Shown in pieces: positions 22,001 through 26,876 of a stretch of DNA of 26,876 nucleotides. Each line of letters starts with the position of its first letter. Positions within the stretch are counted from its first letter, which is position 1. The DNA is from Silene noctiflora (Eukaryota; Streptophyta; Magnoliopsida; Caryophyllales; Caryophyllaceae): positions 92,054 to 118,929 of the forward strand of contig VHZZ01001479.1 of assembly GCA_009801015.1 (NCBI GenBank). Direction: 5' to 3'. A program made the translations under genes and the position numbers. The notes beneath the pieces are model-generated. The model had not been told where the DNA came from. It saw only the letters and a list, made by a program, of their open reading frames with translations, and ran no database searches.

Positions 22001-22474
22001 GAGTCTGAGCAACATAGGTCACAAGGGTTACTCAACTATATGTCCATATTGGCATATCCCTAGAAAAAAAGTAGACTTGTTAAGGGGCGGTGCAGCCCCC
22101 CTGGTCGCCTGGCCCGTTAGCTTATTCCAAAGCTACTTGTCCGCTTGTTCATGGGCCATAAGGATGTTTCTCCTTAAAACTGTTCTTTAGCTCTGTAACA
22201 AAGACAGAATAATGCAAAATGGCCGATTAAATAGGCTGTGGTTATACTAAGGAGCAATAGCTAAACCATGCAATACTCTTCAATGATTATCCCTTGAGGC
22301 ACTGTGGTAAGGTTATGTGTGTTGCTCCTTAACTTGCAAGTCCAGATTTATAAAATATATATTAATGTTCTTGTTATTGCTCTCGAATTTTTTCAGGAAG
22401 ATCCATTGCCTCACAATGACAAGCTACGATATCAACCACTAGACATATATCCTGCTCCACTTCATAGATGTTAG
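718..22474 (+). CDS. FTSH12: FTSH12-like chloroplast AAA-ATPase / zinc metalloprotease, complete gene in 19 exons
   Basis: Exons: 718-993, 1119-1303, 1389-1615, 2296-2573, 5143-5220, 5319-5561, 5649-5789, 6875-7042, 8245-8357, 9903-10119, 10809-10880, 11934-12053, 12140-12256, 12342-12518, 17835-17954, 18054-18128, 18420-18527, 18684-18764 and 22397-22474. All introns are GT-AG and the sum is 2874 nt, or 957 residues plus stop. Seen: a Ser/Arg-rich start typical of a transit peptide, hydrophobic segments near residues 102-118 and 382-396, Walker A GPPGTGKT (482-489), Walker B FVFIDEID (536-543), arginine-finger region GRIDRR (605-610), HEAGH (718-722) and a likely third zinc ligand D798. Known for the family: FTSH12 sits in the chloroplast inner envelope, is essential for embryo development in Arabidopsis, and belongs to the Ycf2/FtsHi motor complex. 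The intact HEAGH separates it from the inactive FtsHi paralogues. As I remember it, Arabidopsis FTSH12 is about 1000 residues; the shortfall here falls in the poorly conserved N-terminus. Identity rests on recalled family sequence, not a search. Confidence 0.93.
859..898 (+). repeat. Hexanucleotide repeat in exon 1
   Basis: Repeats of AATTCC and then AATCCC encode an Asn-Ser and Asn-Pro run just after the presumed transit peptide. Because the unit is six bases, length changes keep the frame. Confidence 0.8.
1006..1035. repeat. (CAT)n microsatellite in intron 1
   Basis: A nearly pure trinucleotide run starting 12 bases after the exon 1 donor. Confidence 0.85.
1119..1303 (+). CDS. FTSH12: FTSH12 exon 2: first membrane segment
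   Basis: Residues 93-153 plus two bases of codon 154. It starts [11 protein letters not shown] after a CTCCAG acceptor and carries a hydrophobic stretch around residues 102-118 ([15 protein letters not shown]), the first membrane span of FTSH12. It ends with a strong GTAAGT donor inside a lysine codon that is completed by exon 3. Confidence 0.88.
1389..1615 (+). CDS. FTSH12: FTSH12 exon 3: post-membrane conserved region
   Basis: Residues 154-229 plus the first base of codon 230. It encodes [14 protein letters not shown] and [12 protein letters not shown], which match the conserved region after the first membrane segment of FTSH12. It is preceded by a TGCAG acceptor after an 85-nt intron. Reading through the donor (GTTAG) would stop the frame at once, supporting the splice. 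Confidence 0.88.
1616..2295 (+). other. Intron 3 (680 bp)
   Basis: AT-rich non-coding sequence. A short frame over 1680-1874 starts with a non-ATG codon and has no recognisable similarity. I see no transposon ends, RNA gene or clear repeat. Confidence 0.7.
2296..2573 (+). CDS. FTSH12: FTSH12 exon 4: soluble region before AAA domain
   Basis: Residues 230-322. It starts [17 protein letters not shown], continues through [17 protein letters not shown] and [20 protein letters not shown], and ends at KLDTSE before a GTAAAT donor. These motifs are characteristic of FTSH12 and lie between its two membrane segments. Codon 230 is split between 1615 and 2296-2297. Confidence 0.9.
3931..4074. mobile_element. 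Possible short MITE in intron 4
   Basis: About 144 bp with imperfect inverted ends. The left end reads ATTCTCTTATAAGACAATCT; the right end, read in reverse complement, is TGTGAATGAGAGACCGTCTC. They agree around the AGAC..TCTC core. No coding capacity and no clean target duplication are visible. Confidence 0.4.
4265..4860 (+). other. C-rich gene-like patch inside intron 4
   Basis: The composition changes from AT-rich to C-rich, with stretches such as CTCCCTCATTTCCCC and CCACCACAACC. It resembles the 5' leader and early coding region of a plant gene. Short frames (4277-4471 and 4639-4923) are not recognisable. A captured gene fragment or the edge of an unidentified transposon could explain it. 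Confidence 0.3.
5143..5220 (+). CDS. FTSH12: FTSH12 exon 5
   Basis: Residues 323-348 ([18 protein letters not shown] then EGFPLEYV), phase 0 at both ends, with a GACAG acceptor and a GTAAGT donor. The segment is strongly conserved in FTSH12 and joins exons 4 and 6 without gap. Confidence 0.9.
5319..5561 (+). CDS. FTSH12: FTSH12 exon 6: second membrane segment
   Basis: Residues 349-429. It carries [20 protein letters not shown], then KRQIHYFMK, then a hydrophobic stretch around residues 382-396 that forms the second membrane span, and ends with [20 protein letters not shown]. Phase 0 at both ends. The region leads into the stromal AAA domain. Confidence 0.9.
5649..5789 (+). CDS. FTSH12: FTSH12 exon 7
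   Basis: Residues 430-476, starting [20 protein letters not shown] and ending [10 protein letters not shown]. This is the linker into the ATPase domain, where classical FtsH proteins have the VAG-DEAKEEL region. Phase 0; TTCCAG acceptor, GTAATA donor. Confidence 0.9.
5790..6874 (+). other. Intron 7 (1085 bp)
   Basis: AT-rich. The stretch near 6061-6210 contains AAGTGTCGGACTCAG, reminiscent of the TIR elements at 16195 and 21868, but no element ends can be drawn. The first 260 bases contain an open frame without recognisable similarity. Confidence 0.6.
6875..7042 (+). CDS. FTSH12: FTSH12 exon 8: Walker A and pore-loop region
   Basis: Residues 477-532. Walker A GPPGTGKT (residues 482-489, bases 6890-6913) is intact. 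The segment after [10 protein letters not shown], where FtsH proteases carry the pore-loop FVG motif, reads [13 protein letters not shown], so the aromatic-hydrophobic-glycine pore motif is absent. As I recall, the same difference occurs in Arabidopsis FTSH12. Confidence 0.93.
7149..7290 (+). mobile_element. Isolated 3' tail of a plant RTE-type LINE
   Basis: A (CAA)n run is followed by AGAGCCTTAATCCCAAAA (7178-7195) and a diverged GGTTT..GTCG..ATGAATCATC segment. The same 18-mer and order occur at 20311-20328 at the end of the LINE body in intron 18. No coding part is present, so this is a severely 5'-truncated insertion or a remnant. Confidence 0.75.
7478..7573. mobile_element. Stowaway-like MITE, copy 1
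   Basis: Inverted ends: left CTTTCTGTCCCAGTCAATTG, right (reverse complement) TCCCTCCATCCTAGTCATTT, next to a TA on the left. The ends resemble the CTCCCTCYGTCCC terminus of plant Stowaway/mariner MITEs. The interior is T-rich with GGCGAGGAGAA. No coding capacity. Confidence 0.7.
7877..7957. mobile_element. Stowaway-like MITE, copy 2 (left end truncated)
   Basis: Shares AGTCAATTGTTTATTTTA, GGCGAGG and the right end GACCCGGACGGAGGGA pattern with the copy about 400 bp upstream. The outer part of the left terminal repeat is missing. Confidence 0.65.
8111..8129. repeat. (TC)n microsatellite
   Basis: Uninterrupted TC dinucleotides in intron 8, about 115 bases before the exon 9 acceptor. Confidence 0.9.
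8245..8357 (+). CDS. FTSH12: FTSH12 exon 9: Walker B
   Basis: Residues 533-569 plus two bases of codon 570. It carries [17 protein letters not shown]; the Walker B aspartate and glutamate (D540, E541) are both present. It ends QLDGE with the donor GTAAGT inside the next glutamate codon. Confidence 0.92.
8358..9902 (+). other. Intron 9 (1545 bp)
   Basis: AT-rich. Near 9560-9630 it holds CCTAGATTTAATACC(C)TGG and TTTAATACCATGG, resembling 2735-2752 in intron 4, so a diverged repeat family is likely. The 3' end is a long T tract (about 9850-9893) before the TGTGTAG acceptor. No element ends are clear. Confidence 0.6.
9903..10119 (+). CDS. FTSH12: FTSH12 exon 10: sensor and arginine-finger region
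   Basis: Residue 570 (split) to 642. Carries [12 protein letters not shown] and AGRIDRR, the second region of homology, with candidate arginine fingers R606 and R609, then [12 protein letters not shown]. The codon split with exon 9 restores the frame. Phase 0 at the 3' end. Confidence 0.92.
10120..10808 (+). other. Intron 10 (689 bp)
   Basis: AT-rich. The segments GTGTCATTTGGTTAACCC (about 10569) and GGGTTGTTTGGTTGACATC (about 10628) look like pieces of a hAT-type MITE, but no paired terminal repeats or target duplication can be drawn. Otherwise nothing recognisable. Confidence 0.5.
10809..10880 (+). CDS. FTSH12: FTSH12 exon 11
   Basis: Residues 643-666: [20 protein letters not shown] then GIMS. 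This is the AAA small-domain entry (classical FtsH: TPGFSGADLANLVNEAAL). Phase 0; TTGCAG acceptor, GTAAGT donor. Confidence 0.9.
10881..11933 (+). other. Intron 11 (1053 bp) containing an assembly gap
   Basis: Holds ten N at 11133-11142. The flanking exons join directly in the expected family sequence, so no coding exon appears lost. A 180-codon minus-strand frame (11410-11952) runs from here into exon 12 but resembles nothing and is treated as chance. Confidence 0.7.
11133..11142. other. Assembly gap (10 N)
   Basis: Ten consecutive N in intron 11; the true missing length is unknown. It lies next to a T/A-rich stretch (ATTTATTTATTG). Confidence 0.95.
11934..12053 (+). CDS. FTSH12: FTSH12 exon 12
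   Basis: Residues 667-706: [20 protein letters not shown] followed by [20 protein letters not shown]. This is the C-terminal part of the AAA module just before the protease domain. Phase 0 both ends. Confidence 0.9.
12140..12256 (+). CDS. FTSH12: FTSH12 exon 13: HEAGH zinc site
   Basis: Residues 707-745. HEAGH (718-722, bases 12173-12187) gives the two zinc-binding histidines and the catalytic glutamate of the M41 peptidase family. The intact motif distinguishes this gene from the FtsHi pseudo-proteases. Ends at LLPGGK. Confidence 0.95.
12342..12518 (+). CDS. FTSH12: FTSH12 exon 14: protease domain, third zinc ligand
   Basis: Residues 746-804. Carries [12 protein letters not shown], then [13 protein letters not shown], then [13 protein letters not shown]. 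By alignment with the STGASNDIKVAT region of bacterial FtsH, D798 is the likely third zinc ligand. Phase 0 both ends. Confidence 0.92.
12890..13520 (+). mobile_element. Degenerate RTE-type LINE reverse-transcriptase fragment
   Basis: Broken frames give [27 protein letters not shown] and, further on, [10 protein letters not shown]. These align in order with the plant RTE-type LINE motifs around FALVMDEL..IPWCMLFADD, KLELWR and MLRWMCGHT. Many stops and frameshifts; an insertion of unrelated T-rich sequence occurs around 13140-13230. No 3' tail is seen. Confidence 0.65.
13733..13978 (+). other. Unrecognised 81-codon frame in intron 14
   Basis: Lys/Gln-rich, probably helical ([20 protein letters not shown], then [16 protein letters not shown]). 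It sits between a LINE relic and unassigned sequence. I do not recognise it; a transposon coiled-coil fragment or a captured exon are both possible. Confidence 0.3.
15071..15075. repeat. Target-site duplication TTAAG, left copy
   Basis: Identical to 15493-15497 across the solo LTR. Confidence 0.85.
15076..15492 (-). mobile_element. Solo LTR (417 bp) inserted in the LINE relic
   Basis: Bounded by TGTAAACC and GTCTACA (TG...CA), with identical 5-bp flanks TTAAG at 15071-15075 and 15493-15497, a classic LTR-retrotransposon target duplication. On the minus strand a TATA-like CTATAAATATAGG and a downstream AATAAAA fit promoter and polyadenylation signals, so the LTR probably points left. No primer-binding site or internal region is attached. 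The copia or gypsy class cannot be decided. Confidence 0.85.
15493..15497. repeat. Target-site duplication TTAAG, right copy
   Basis: Identical to 15071-15075. With the LTR and one copy removed, the LINE reading frame is continuous across the joint. Confidence 0.85.
16114..16184. mobile_element. Left end of a Stowaway-like MITE
   Basis: TACTCCCTCCAATCAACTG is the usual start of Stowaway-type elements. The matching right end is not found; the next element (16195) seems to have inserted inside it. Confidence 0.5.
16195..16946. mobile_element. TIR-type element (about 750 bp) with target duplication and gene-like cargo
   Basis: TGGTCTAAAT occurs immediately left (16185-16194) and right (16947-16956); depending on where the element ends, the duplication is 8-10 bp, as for hAT or Mutator-like elements. 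The left end CTATGTTACTCAGACACGGG matches the MITE at 21868. Subterminal sequences on both sides are rich in GTATCG/CGATAC motifs. The centre (about 16490-16820) is C/T-rich and gene-leader-like, with a 37-bp tandem repeat and splice-like sites near 16793 and 16819. Confidence 0.65.
16633..16730 (+). repeat. 37-bp tandem repeat, about 2.6 copies
   Basis: Unit GATCTTCTCCTTCTCCCACT... starts at 16633, 16670 and 16708. The third copy breaks off after about 20 bp. The first two units differ at one position plus one inserted T. Confidence 0.85.
17835..17954 (+). CDS. FTSH12: FTSH12 exon 15
   Basis: Residues 805-844: [20 protein letters not shown], then [18 protein letters not shown]. Peptidase-domain region after the third zinc ligand. 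Despite the 5.3-kb intron before it, the frame is kept. The acceptor is TTTGCAG, the donor AGG|GTGCAT. Confidence 0.9.
18054..18128 (+). CDS. FTSH12: FTSH12 exon 16
   Basis: Residues 845-869: [20 protein letters not shown], then RELTR. Phase 0. Conserved in FTSH12. Confidence 0.9.
18420..18527 (+). CDS. FTSH12: FTSH12 exon 17
   Basis: Residues 870-905: [20 protein letters not shown], then [16 protein letters not shown]. This corresponds to the C-terminal helical part of the FtsH peptidase domain. Phase 0. Confidence 0.9.
18684..18764 (+). CDS. FTSH12: FTSH12 exon 18
   Basis: Residues 906-932: [20 protein letters not shown], then FQIDLDK. Phase 0; ATGCAG acceptor, GTACCC donor. Confidence 0.9.
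19297..20440 (+). mobile_element. RTE-type LINE relic with 3' tail
   Basis: Broken frames carry [80 protein letters not shown] and [20 protein letters not shown]. These are the plant RTE-clade reverse-transcriptase and C-terminal motifs in the right order. A conserved block between the first two motifs is deleted. The 3' tail CAACAACATC + AGAGCCTTAATCCCAAAA (20311-20328) follows. Stops and frameshifts make it inactive. It lies in the same direction as FTSH12. Confidence 0.85.
21406..21421. repeat. 16-bp perfect palindrome GATCGCGATCGCGATC
   Basis: Self-complementary and CpG-rich within AT-rich intron DNA. Followed by AAAACCATG. Possibly part of a diverged dispersed repeat: the reverse complement of its right flank (CATGGTTTTGA) recurs at about 6463 in intron 7. 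Confidence 0.7.
21868..22017. mobile_element. 150-bp MITE with 17-bp terminal inverted repeats
   Basis: Left CTATGTTGCTCGGACTC (21868-21884) and right GAGTCTGAGCAACATAG (22001-22017) are inverted with one mismatch. The flanks GTCACATT and GTCACAAG may be a decayed 8-bp target duplication. No coding capacity. The ends resemble the larger element at 16195, and the interior shares GTATCCGA- and TCCGACA-type motifs. Confidence 0.8.
22397..22474 (+). CDS. FTSH12: FTSH12 exon 19: C-terminus and stop
   Basis: Residues 933-957 and TAG at 22472-22474: [20 protein letters not shown] then PLHRC. The end matches the conserved YQP-D---APLHR tail of FTSH12. TTTTCAG acceptor after a 3.6-kb intron. Confidence 0.9.
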   Translation, partial: EDPLPHNDKLRYQPLDIYPAPLHRC

Positions 22475-23046
22475 AATATGGCAAGTTGAGTCATGTTGTC
22501 AGTAATTTGGTCTGCCTTTGCATGTCTCTGGTTTCTGGACTTTACAAGGTTCACATCAATATACTGGATTTCATCTGCATGGCTTTACTCAGTATGATGT
22601 TCAAACATCGATACAATGACGACAGTGGTAACAATCACTTTGCATTCGGCAGACCATACGACCTGGTTTCTACTAGTCAACACCAGAGGTTATTTTCAGA
22701 CCCTTGAATCAACTCTGTATATGATTGCTTCACTCTATCAGCTCAGCGAGGGAATGTAAATTGCAAACATGAGTACTACAACCACAACTGGGCTGTGAAG
22801 TTGGCTATGAAGTTGATTATCATGCACTTCAAGATCGAAGTAATGAGGGAACTGCCAAGAAGTGTAGGAACGTAATCACATTAATTAGCAAGGTTCCAGC
22901 CAAGAATTAATGTCACAATGTTGTACCAAATAATAATTACCATCCCGTTTAATTTTTGATGATGATTTGGCTGTAATTGCTACAACAGCAGCTTCATGGT
23001 AGATGATTCTAATCAATTTTATGCGGCGTATGACTAAACATTACAA
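22475..23046 (+). other. FTSH12 3' UTR and flank
   Basis: No convincing coding sequence; a 79-codon frame over 22468-22707 is unrecognised and largely in the presumed UTR. AATAATAAT at about 22928 could act as a polyadenylation signal, but the mRNA end cannot be placed from sequence. Confidence 0.55.
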
Positions 23047-23589
23047 AATAGATCCAGTGAGTTTGCTACTTTTCGTGAGTTACCCTCGCATTTATATACC
23101 ATTGGATCTAACAAGATCAAGGGCTGAGATGAGACCAAAAAAATTACCCTAATCTACCAAAATTTGATGTTCCCCTGTATTCTTCATTTCTTTTTTTTTC
23201 TTCCCTATTTTCTTCATTCTCTCTCTTTTTCCTATTTTCTTCAATTTCATAACATTATTCAATCAAATCTTCACAAAAACTGGAGTAATTCAAGTCGAAA
23301 ACACAAAGTTAATTCATTATCTTCGTTCTATTTAATTGATACACGCATCAATCGTCAATTTTCCCCCAAAATTTTCAGAAACCCTAGCGCGAATCGACAA
23401 AATGAANGCAAGCATAGATTATGTAAGTCAATATATGTTATTTGCGAGTTATTTCAATTGCTACTCCGTTAGTNTGTTTGTTTATCATACCGTTGACATT
23501 TGATTGACGGTTTACTATCATAATCATGAAAAATTATTGGTAATCTAGATTAGCACACTAAATATTTGTTAAAATGTCTAGTTGAATGT

Positions 23590-24245
23590 AGAAACTCAGT
23601 TATCGTAATGAAAAAACGTGGTTATTTAATAGTTATTCAAATGCAGAAACTCAGTTATTGTAATGTAGAAACTCAGTTATTATAACGTAGAAAATTTGGT
23701 ATTTGTAGCTATTGTAATGTAGAAACTCAGTTATTGTATTGAATAAATTGTGTTATTATATTGAGATGAAACTCAAATATATTCAAATTTCTTGTTCAGT
23801 CGTTAGTAGTTGAAACATTACATCTCGATTATTGTATTACTTTAACCCAGTTATTGTATTATTAAGACTCAAGTATTGTATCATGTAGTTACTTCTTGGG
23901 TGTTCTGATAAGTTATATTCTGCTTTTTGGTTCTTTGCAGATCGAATCATGATAGACGCGGATTATTGACGTTCAAAGGAAAAATTGATGTATATACTTG
24001 GTCATTTTAATGAAGAAATATAGTTATTTTATAGTTAACTCAGTTGTTTACCGAGAATAATGTTTTCTGGTATTTACAGTTATTGTAATGTATAAACTTT
24101 GCTATTTATAGTTATTGTAATGTAGAAACTCGGTTATTGTAATGTAGAAAGTCTGTTATTTGTAGTTATTGCAATGTAAAAACTCAGTTATTGTAATGAA
24201 TAAAACGTGTTATTGTATTGAGATGAAACTCAAATATACTCAGCT
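23590..24245 (+). repeat. Minisatellite blocks, unit about 22 bp, left half of the element
   Basis: Repeated CAGTTATTGTAATGTAGAAACT units, diverged, in two blocks (23590-23780 and about 24071-24245). Both blocks close with TTGAGATGAAACTCAAATATA. About 290 bases of other sequence separate them. Confidence 0.75.
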
Positions 24246-24718
24246 TTGTATCTTTTATAATGAGGTCAAAAGATAATAATTGAGATTTCATTATATTTTG
24301 ATTCAATCAATAATTGCGATTGGTTAATGCAATAGCAAAATCTGAAAAATGAAATATATAATAATATATAACAAGGTTAAGAAAAAAACCACTTACTTTC
24401 ATTATATAACTATTTTGTTTCCAACACATTACACTTAAACATCTCCAATACATTACATCTAAGCATCATCATAATTACATTTAAACATTTCAAATAATAC
24501 ATATAACAATAGTAACATCAAATATTACATATATTTATCTCCAATACAACGTCTAGAAGTATTTCTTCTAACAAGAACCGTGTCTTGCCGTTTTTTTCAC
24601 GTTTCTCCCACCACTATTTGTTCCCAATGAGCACCATGTCTTGCCTATTGATGAGGGCTGAACCAGCAGATAACAAATGCTCACTGAAAGAAATAAAAAC
24701 AGAAAGCGGGTAAGTGAA

Positions 24719-25060
24719 AACAATACAATAACTAGATTTGGATAATACAATAACTCGGTTATAGCAATACAATAATTATTATTAACAAAATATATTCTAA
24801 CTTAGCAAACGAGTAGTAAGTACAAAATACAATAACTGAATTTGAATAATACAATCACTTGGTTAAAGTAATACAATAACTGTTATTAACTGATTAACAC
24901 TGCAAGCAAGAAATAACTACAAAATACAATAACTGAGTTTGAATAATACAATAACTTAGTCACAGTAATACAATAACTGTTATTAACAGAATAACATAAC
25001 AAACAAGATAACTATAAAATATAATAACGGAGTATGAATAATACATTAACTCAGGTAACT
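24719..25060 (-). repeat. Tandem repeat, unit about 95-105 bp, right half of the element
   Basis: About 3.5 copies beginning AAATACAATAACTGAGTTTG at about 24719, 24824, 24922 and 25016. The core TACAATAACTGAGTTT is the reverse complement of AAACTCAGTTATTGTA in the left array, so the two arrays face each other. Confidence 0.75.
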
Positions 25061-25679
25061 TCAAAACATATATATGCATTACTTGGACAATAAATATTAA
25101 AGATTGTTTAATCCGTACAAAAATACACAATTAAAACAACACAAGTAGGAAACACCTTATAAACAGCATAAAAATGCATAAAATCATGTAGAAATAGGCT
25201 ATCAAACACAAAACCCTAGAAATTATTGAAAAATTGATGGAACAAGAAATTCAATGATGATGATATAAGTAAGAGAATAAATAACTGAAAAACAAAAATC
25301 AGATCTTAAATTGAAAAAAAAAAAAAAATCGATGTAGAGTAACATACCGCAAATCTGAAGTTAAATTGCAAAATAGATGGAATTACAGATGAGTAGTTGA
25401 CAGAAACTGATGACGTAGAAGTAGAGTAATTGAGTAGATGATGGAACTTGCAGTAATTTCGTTTTCTGGGTTTATGGAGAGATGAGAGAGATAAAGTTAA
25501 AATATTAAAGGAGAAATGAATGAAATAGTTATGAGTTTAGGTTTATAAGGTGACTTTTGTATTAAATCTCAGCCATCCATCTTATGTTAGATCAATGGTC
25601 TAGATTTAGAGGGGTAACTCACAAAAAATGACCAACCCATATGATCCTATTTATATATATATATATATAAATTGAATCA

Positions 25680-26610
25680 TGTGAGACACCCTTTTTATGG
25701 TGAGGCAGATGTACCATTCTAAACCGTTTGATTAAAAAATTATAGATGTACCAGATGATGTCACGTTTCCTCTACAAAACCCCATCTAACACACGTTTTA
25801 CCTTTCAATTTCACTCATTTGCTCAGACTCGCACTCTCTTCACTTTCTCGCTCTTCAGGTCGTGTTTTTCAACTCGTGTCCTTCAGCTCGTCTTCGTCGT
25901 TCATTCGCATTTCGATCGCCATTTTATCAATCANATTCTGGTCGTCATCATCATCCAAGTTTCTTTTTGGATCTAGGTAATTTCAATCANCTAATTTTCA
26001 TTTCGATTCATCCCNATTTCATTCCGCATCCATCACACTCATTTCCGATCAACTTATTTAATTTGTTAAATTTTCCATCAACTAGTTTNATTACTGATTT
26101 TTGTTNTTGTATATGCAGGTTTTGATCGGTTTCTCTGCTTGTTTGTATGTTCCTTTACCTTTATTTACTAGATTTCGATTTTGTTGCTTATTCTGTTAAA
26201 TTTTTGGTTAGAAACTTATTTAGTTAGTTTAATTATTGAGTTTTGCTCTTTTTTTTTTTCCTGTTTTGCTTCACTCGACTTCTATCCATTTCTATGCGTT
26301 ACTTTTCTGCTCGATTATGCTCGCAGTTGAAGTTTCATTGTTATTGTTCACTGTTAGTTATGATCGATTTCATATAACCTAGGTTTGTGATGAAATACTC
26401 ATTGCAAAATGCACGTTGATCATAATACCTATGTTTTTGAGGAAACCTCTTAGTCTGGCTTATGATGTTGTTGTTTCATAGTTAGTTTTAGCAGTTTTTG
26501 GATGCTTGAGTACAGTATTTTGTGATTCCGTTGTTGTTCTTTGTATGCGTGTTTCATTTACGAAGGTTTGAGGAAATTCTTGTAGCTACTTCATCTTTTA
26601 AACGTGTTCT
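25680..26610 (+). other. Unassigned leader/intron-like region with scattered N
   Basis: A C/T-rich stretch (about 25765-25975) resembling a plant 5' leader is followed by GGATCTAGGTAATTTC, T-rich intron-like DNA and a TATATGCAG acceptor-like site at 26111-26119. Single N bases occur at 25934, 25990, 26015, 26089 and 26106. It could be the promoter and leader of a gene, or a retrotransposon end; no LTR boundary could be drawn. The short frames here contain N and are not convincing. Confidence 0.4.
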
Positions 26611-26649
26611 TTGTTGTTGAAGGCTCAACTTGCAAGCCTTCAACAACAA
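26611..26649. repeat. Hairpin with 15-bp perfect stem at the gag fragment start
   Basis: TTGTTGTTGAAGGCT (26611-26625) is the exact reverse complement of AGCCTTCAACAACAA (26635-26649), with a 9-base loop. It sits where gag similarity begins. Confidence 0.85.
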
Positions 26650-26876
26650 CTAGAGGCAAAAAGTGCTAGTGCCTCTCTTCAACAAGTCAATGCTATTTCC
26701 TCTAGCTAAATGCTCGTGTGTGATGGATGCGGTGGTGCGGGTCATGGTGTCACGATGTGTGGTGCTACCATAGAAGAGGTAAATGCTTTTCAATCTTGTA
26801 AGCAACAATCTCAATATCCTCCCGGTACATTTTCTAACTCTTATAATGCCAACACTAAGTACCATCCCAACCTATC
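26611..26876 (+). pseudogene. LTR-retrotransposon gag fragment with CCHC zinc knuckle (runs off window)
   Basis: In the frame of 26620, KAQLASLQQQLEAKSASASL leads to a TAA at 26707-26709, then in the same frame MLVCDGCGGAGHGVTMC, a C-x2-C-x4-H-x4-C knuckle (26719-26760), and later FSNSYNANTKYHPNL. The knuckle followed by a YN-N---HPN stretch is typical of Athila/Tat-type Ty3-gypsy gag. The N-terminal part of gag is missing upstream, and the stop lies just before the knuckle, so this is a broken copy. Confidence 0.7.

Larger units (their letters stand above)
18765..22396 (+). other. Intron 18 (3632 bp), repeat-rich
   Basis: Contains repeated ACACGTAATATGAC / GACACGTGTCA motifs at about 18955-19065, an RTE LINE body with 3' tail (19297-20440), an AT-rich stretch (20460-20960), diverged repeats with TGTATCG motifs (about 21030-21160), a 16-bp perfect palindrome (21406-21421) and a 150-bp MITE (21868-22017). 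The last 380 bases show nothing recognisable. Confidence 0.75.
23047..25651. mobile_element. 2.6-kb non-autonomous DNA element with long imperfect inverted ends
   Basis: The left end (about 23047-23134) and the reverse complement of the right end (about 25566-25651) align over about 85 bp: both contain GTGAGTTACCC, a CCATTGGATCTAAC-type core and GGCTGAGAT in order. Identity is about 70% by eye. Inside are leader-like sequence on the left (23164-23420), minisatellite arrays (23590-23780, 24071-24245 and 24719-25060) and no transposase. A Mutator-like or foldback-type element is likely; target duplications are not clear. Confidence 0.65.

Noticed and set aside
23164-23472. 102-codon frame just inside the 2.6-kb element
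   Set aside because: Phe/Ser/Leu-rich translation of a C/T-rich leader and containing an N; no recognisable protein. An ATG at 23402 followed by a GTAAGT donor may be a vestigial first exon but leads nowhere.
24719-25060. Regularly spaced repeats that might suggest a CRISPR array
   Set aside because: The genome is a plant's, the units are degenerate and tandem without unique spacers, and they mirror the left array inside a TIR-bounded element.
26650-26865. 71-codon minus-strand frame at the window end
   Set aside because: Antisense shadow of the gag fragment, whose zinc knuckle is clear on the plus strand.

Overview
The window is nuclear DNA from a flowering plant, most likely a eudicot. 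It is AT-rich, has GT-AG introns, Stowaway-type MITEs, plant RTE-type and L1-type LINE relics, an LTR-retrotransposon remnant and a chloroplast-targeted housekeeping gene. No bacterial gene organisation is present. The species cannot be fixed from the sequence alone.

Positions 718-22474 (+ strand) hold one complete gene in 19 exons. They join into a 957-codon frame with consistent splice phases. The product is recognisable as FTSH12, the chloroplast inner-envelope AAA-ATPase/zinc metalloprotease homologue. It has a transit-peptide-like N-terminus, two membrane segments, Walker A and B motifs, a second region of homology with arginine fingers, and an intact HEAGH zinc site. In Arabidopsis FTSH12 works with the FtsHi proteins and Ycf2 in a roughly 2-MDa ATP-driven complex linked to protein import. 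The canonical FtsH pore-loop motif is replaced here.

Most of the gene is intron. Introns 4, 14 and 18 (about 2.6, 5.3 and 3.6 kb) are filled with old mobile elements: two degenerate RTE LINE bodies, an isolated RTE 3' tail in intron 8, and an L1-like LINE C-terminal region split by a solo LTR that has a visible 5-bp target duplication. There is also a 0.75-kb TIR-type element with an 8-10 bp target duplication that carries gene-like sequence, and several MITEs. A 10-N assembly gap lies in intron 11 and removes no recognisable coding sequence.

Downstream, 23047-25651 is a 2.6-kb non-autonomous DNA element with about 85-bp imperfect terminal inverted repeats. Inside it are minisatellite-like arrays whose core motif runs in opposite orientations on the two sides. 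From 25680 to the end there is an unassigned UTR/intron-like stretch with scattered N bases, then a 5'-truncated retrotransposon gag fragment with a CCHC zinc knuckle that runs off the window.

I found no new multi-gene system. The most interesting items are the pore-loop change in FTSH12, the nested insertions with readable target duplications, and the downstream element with inverted internal arrays.
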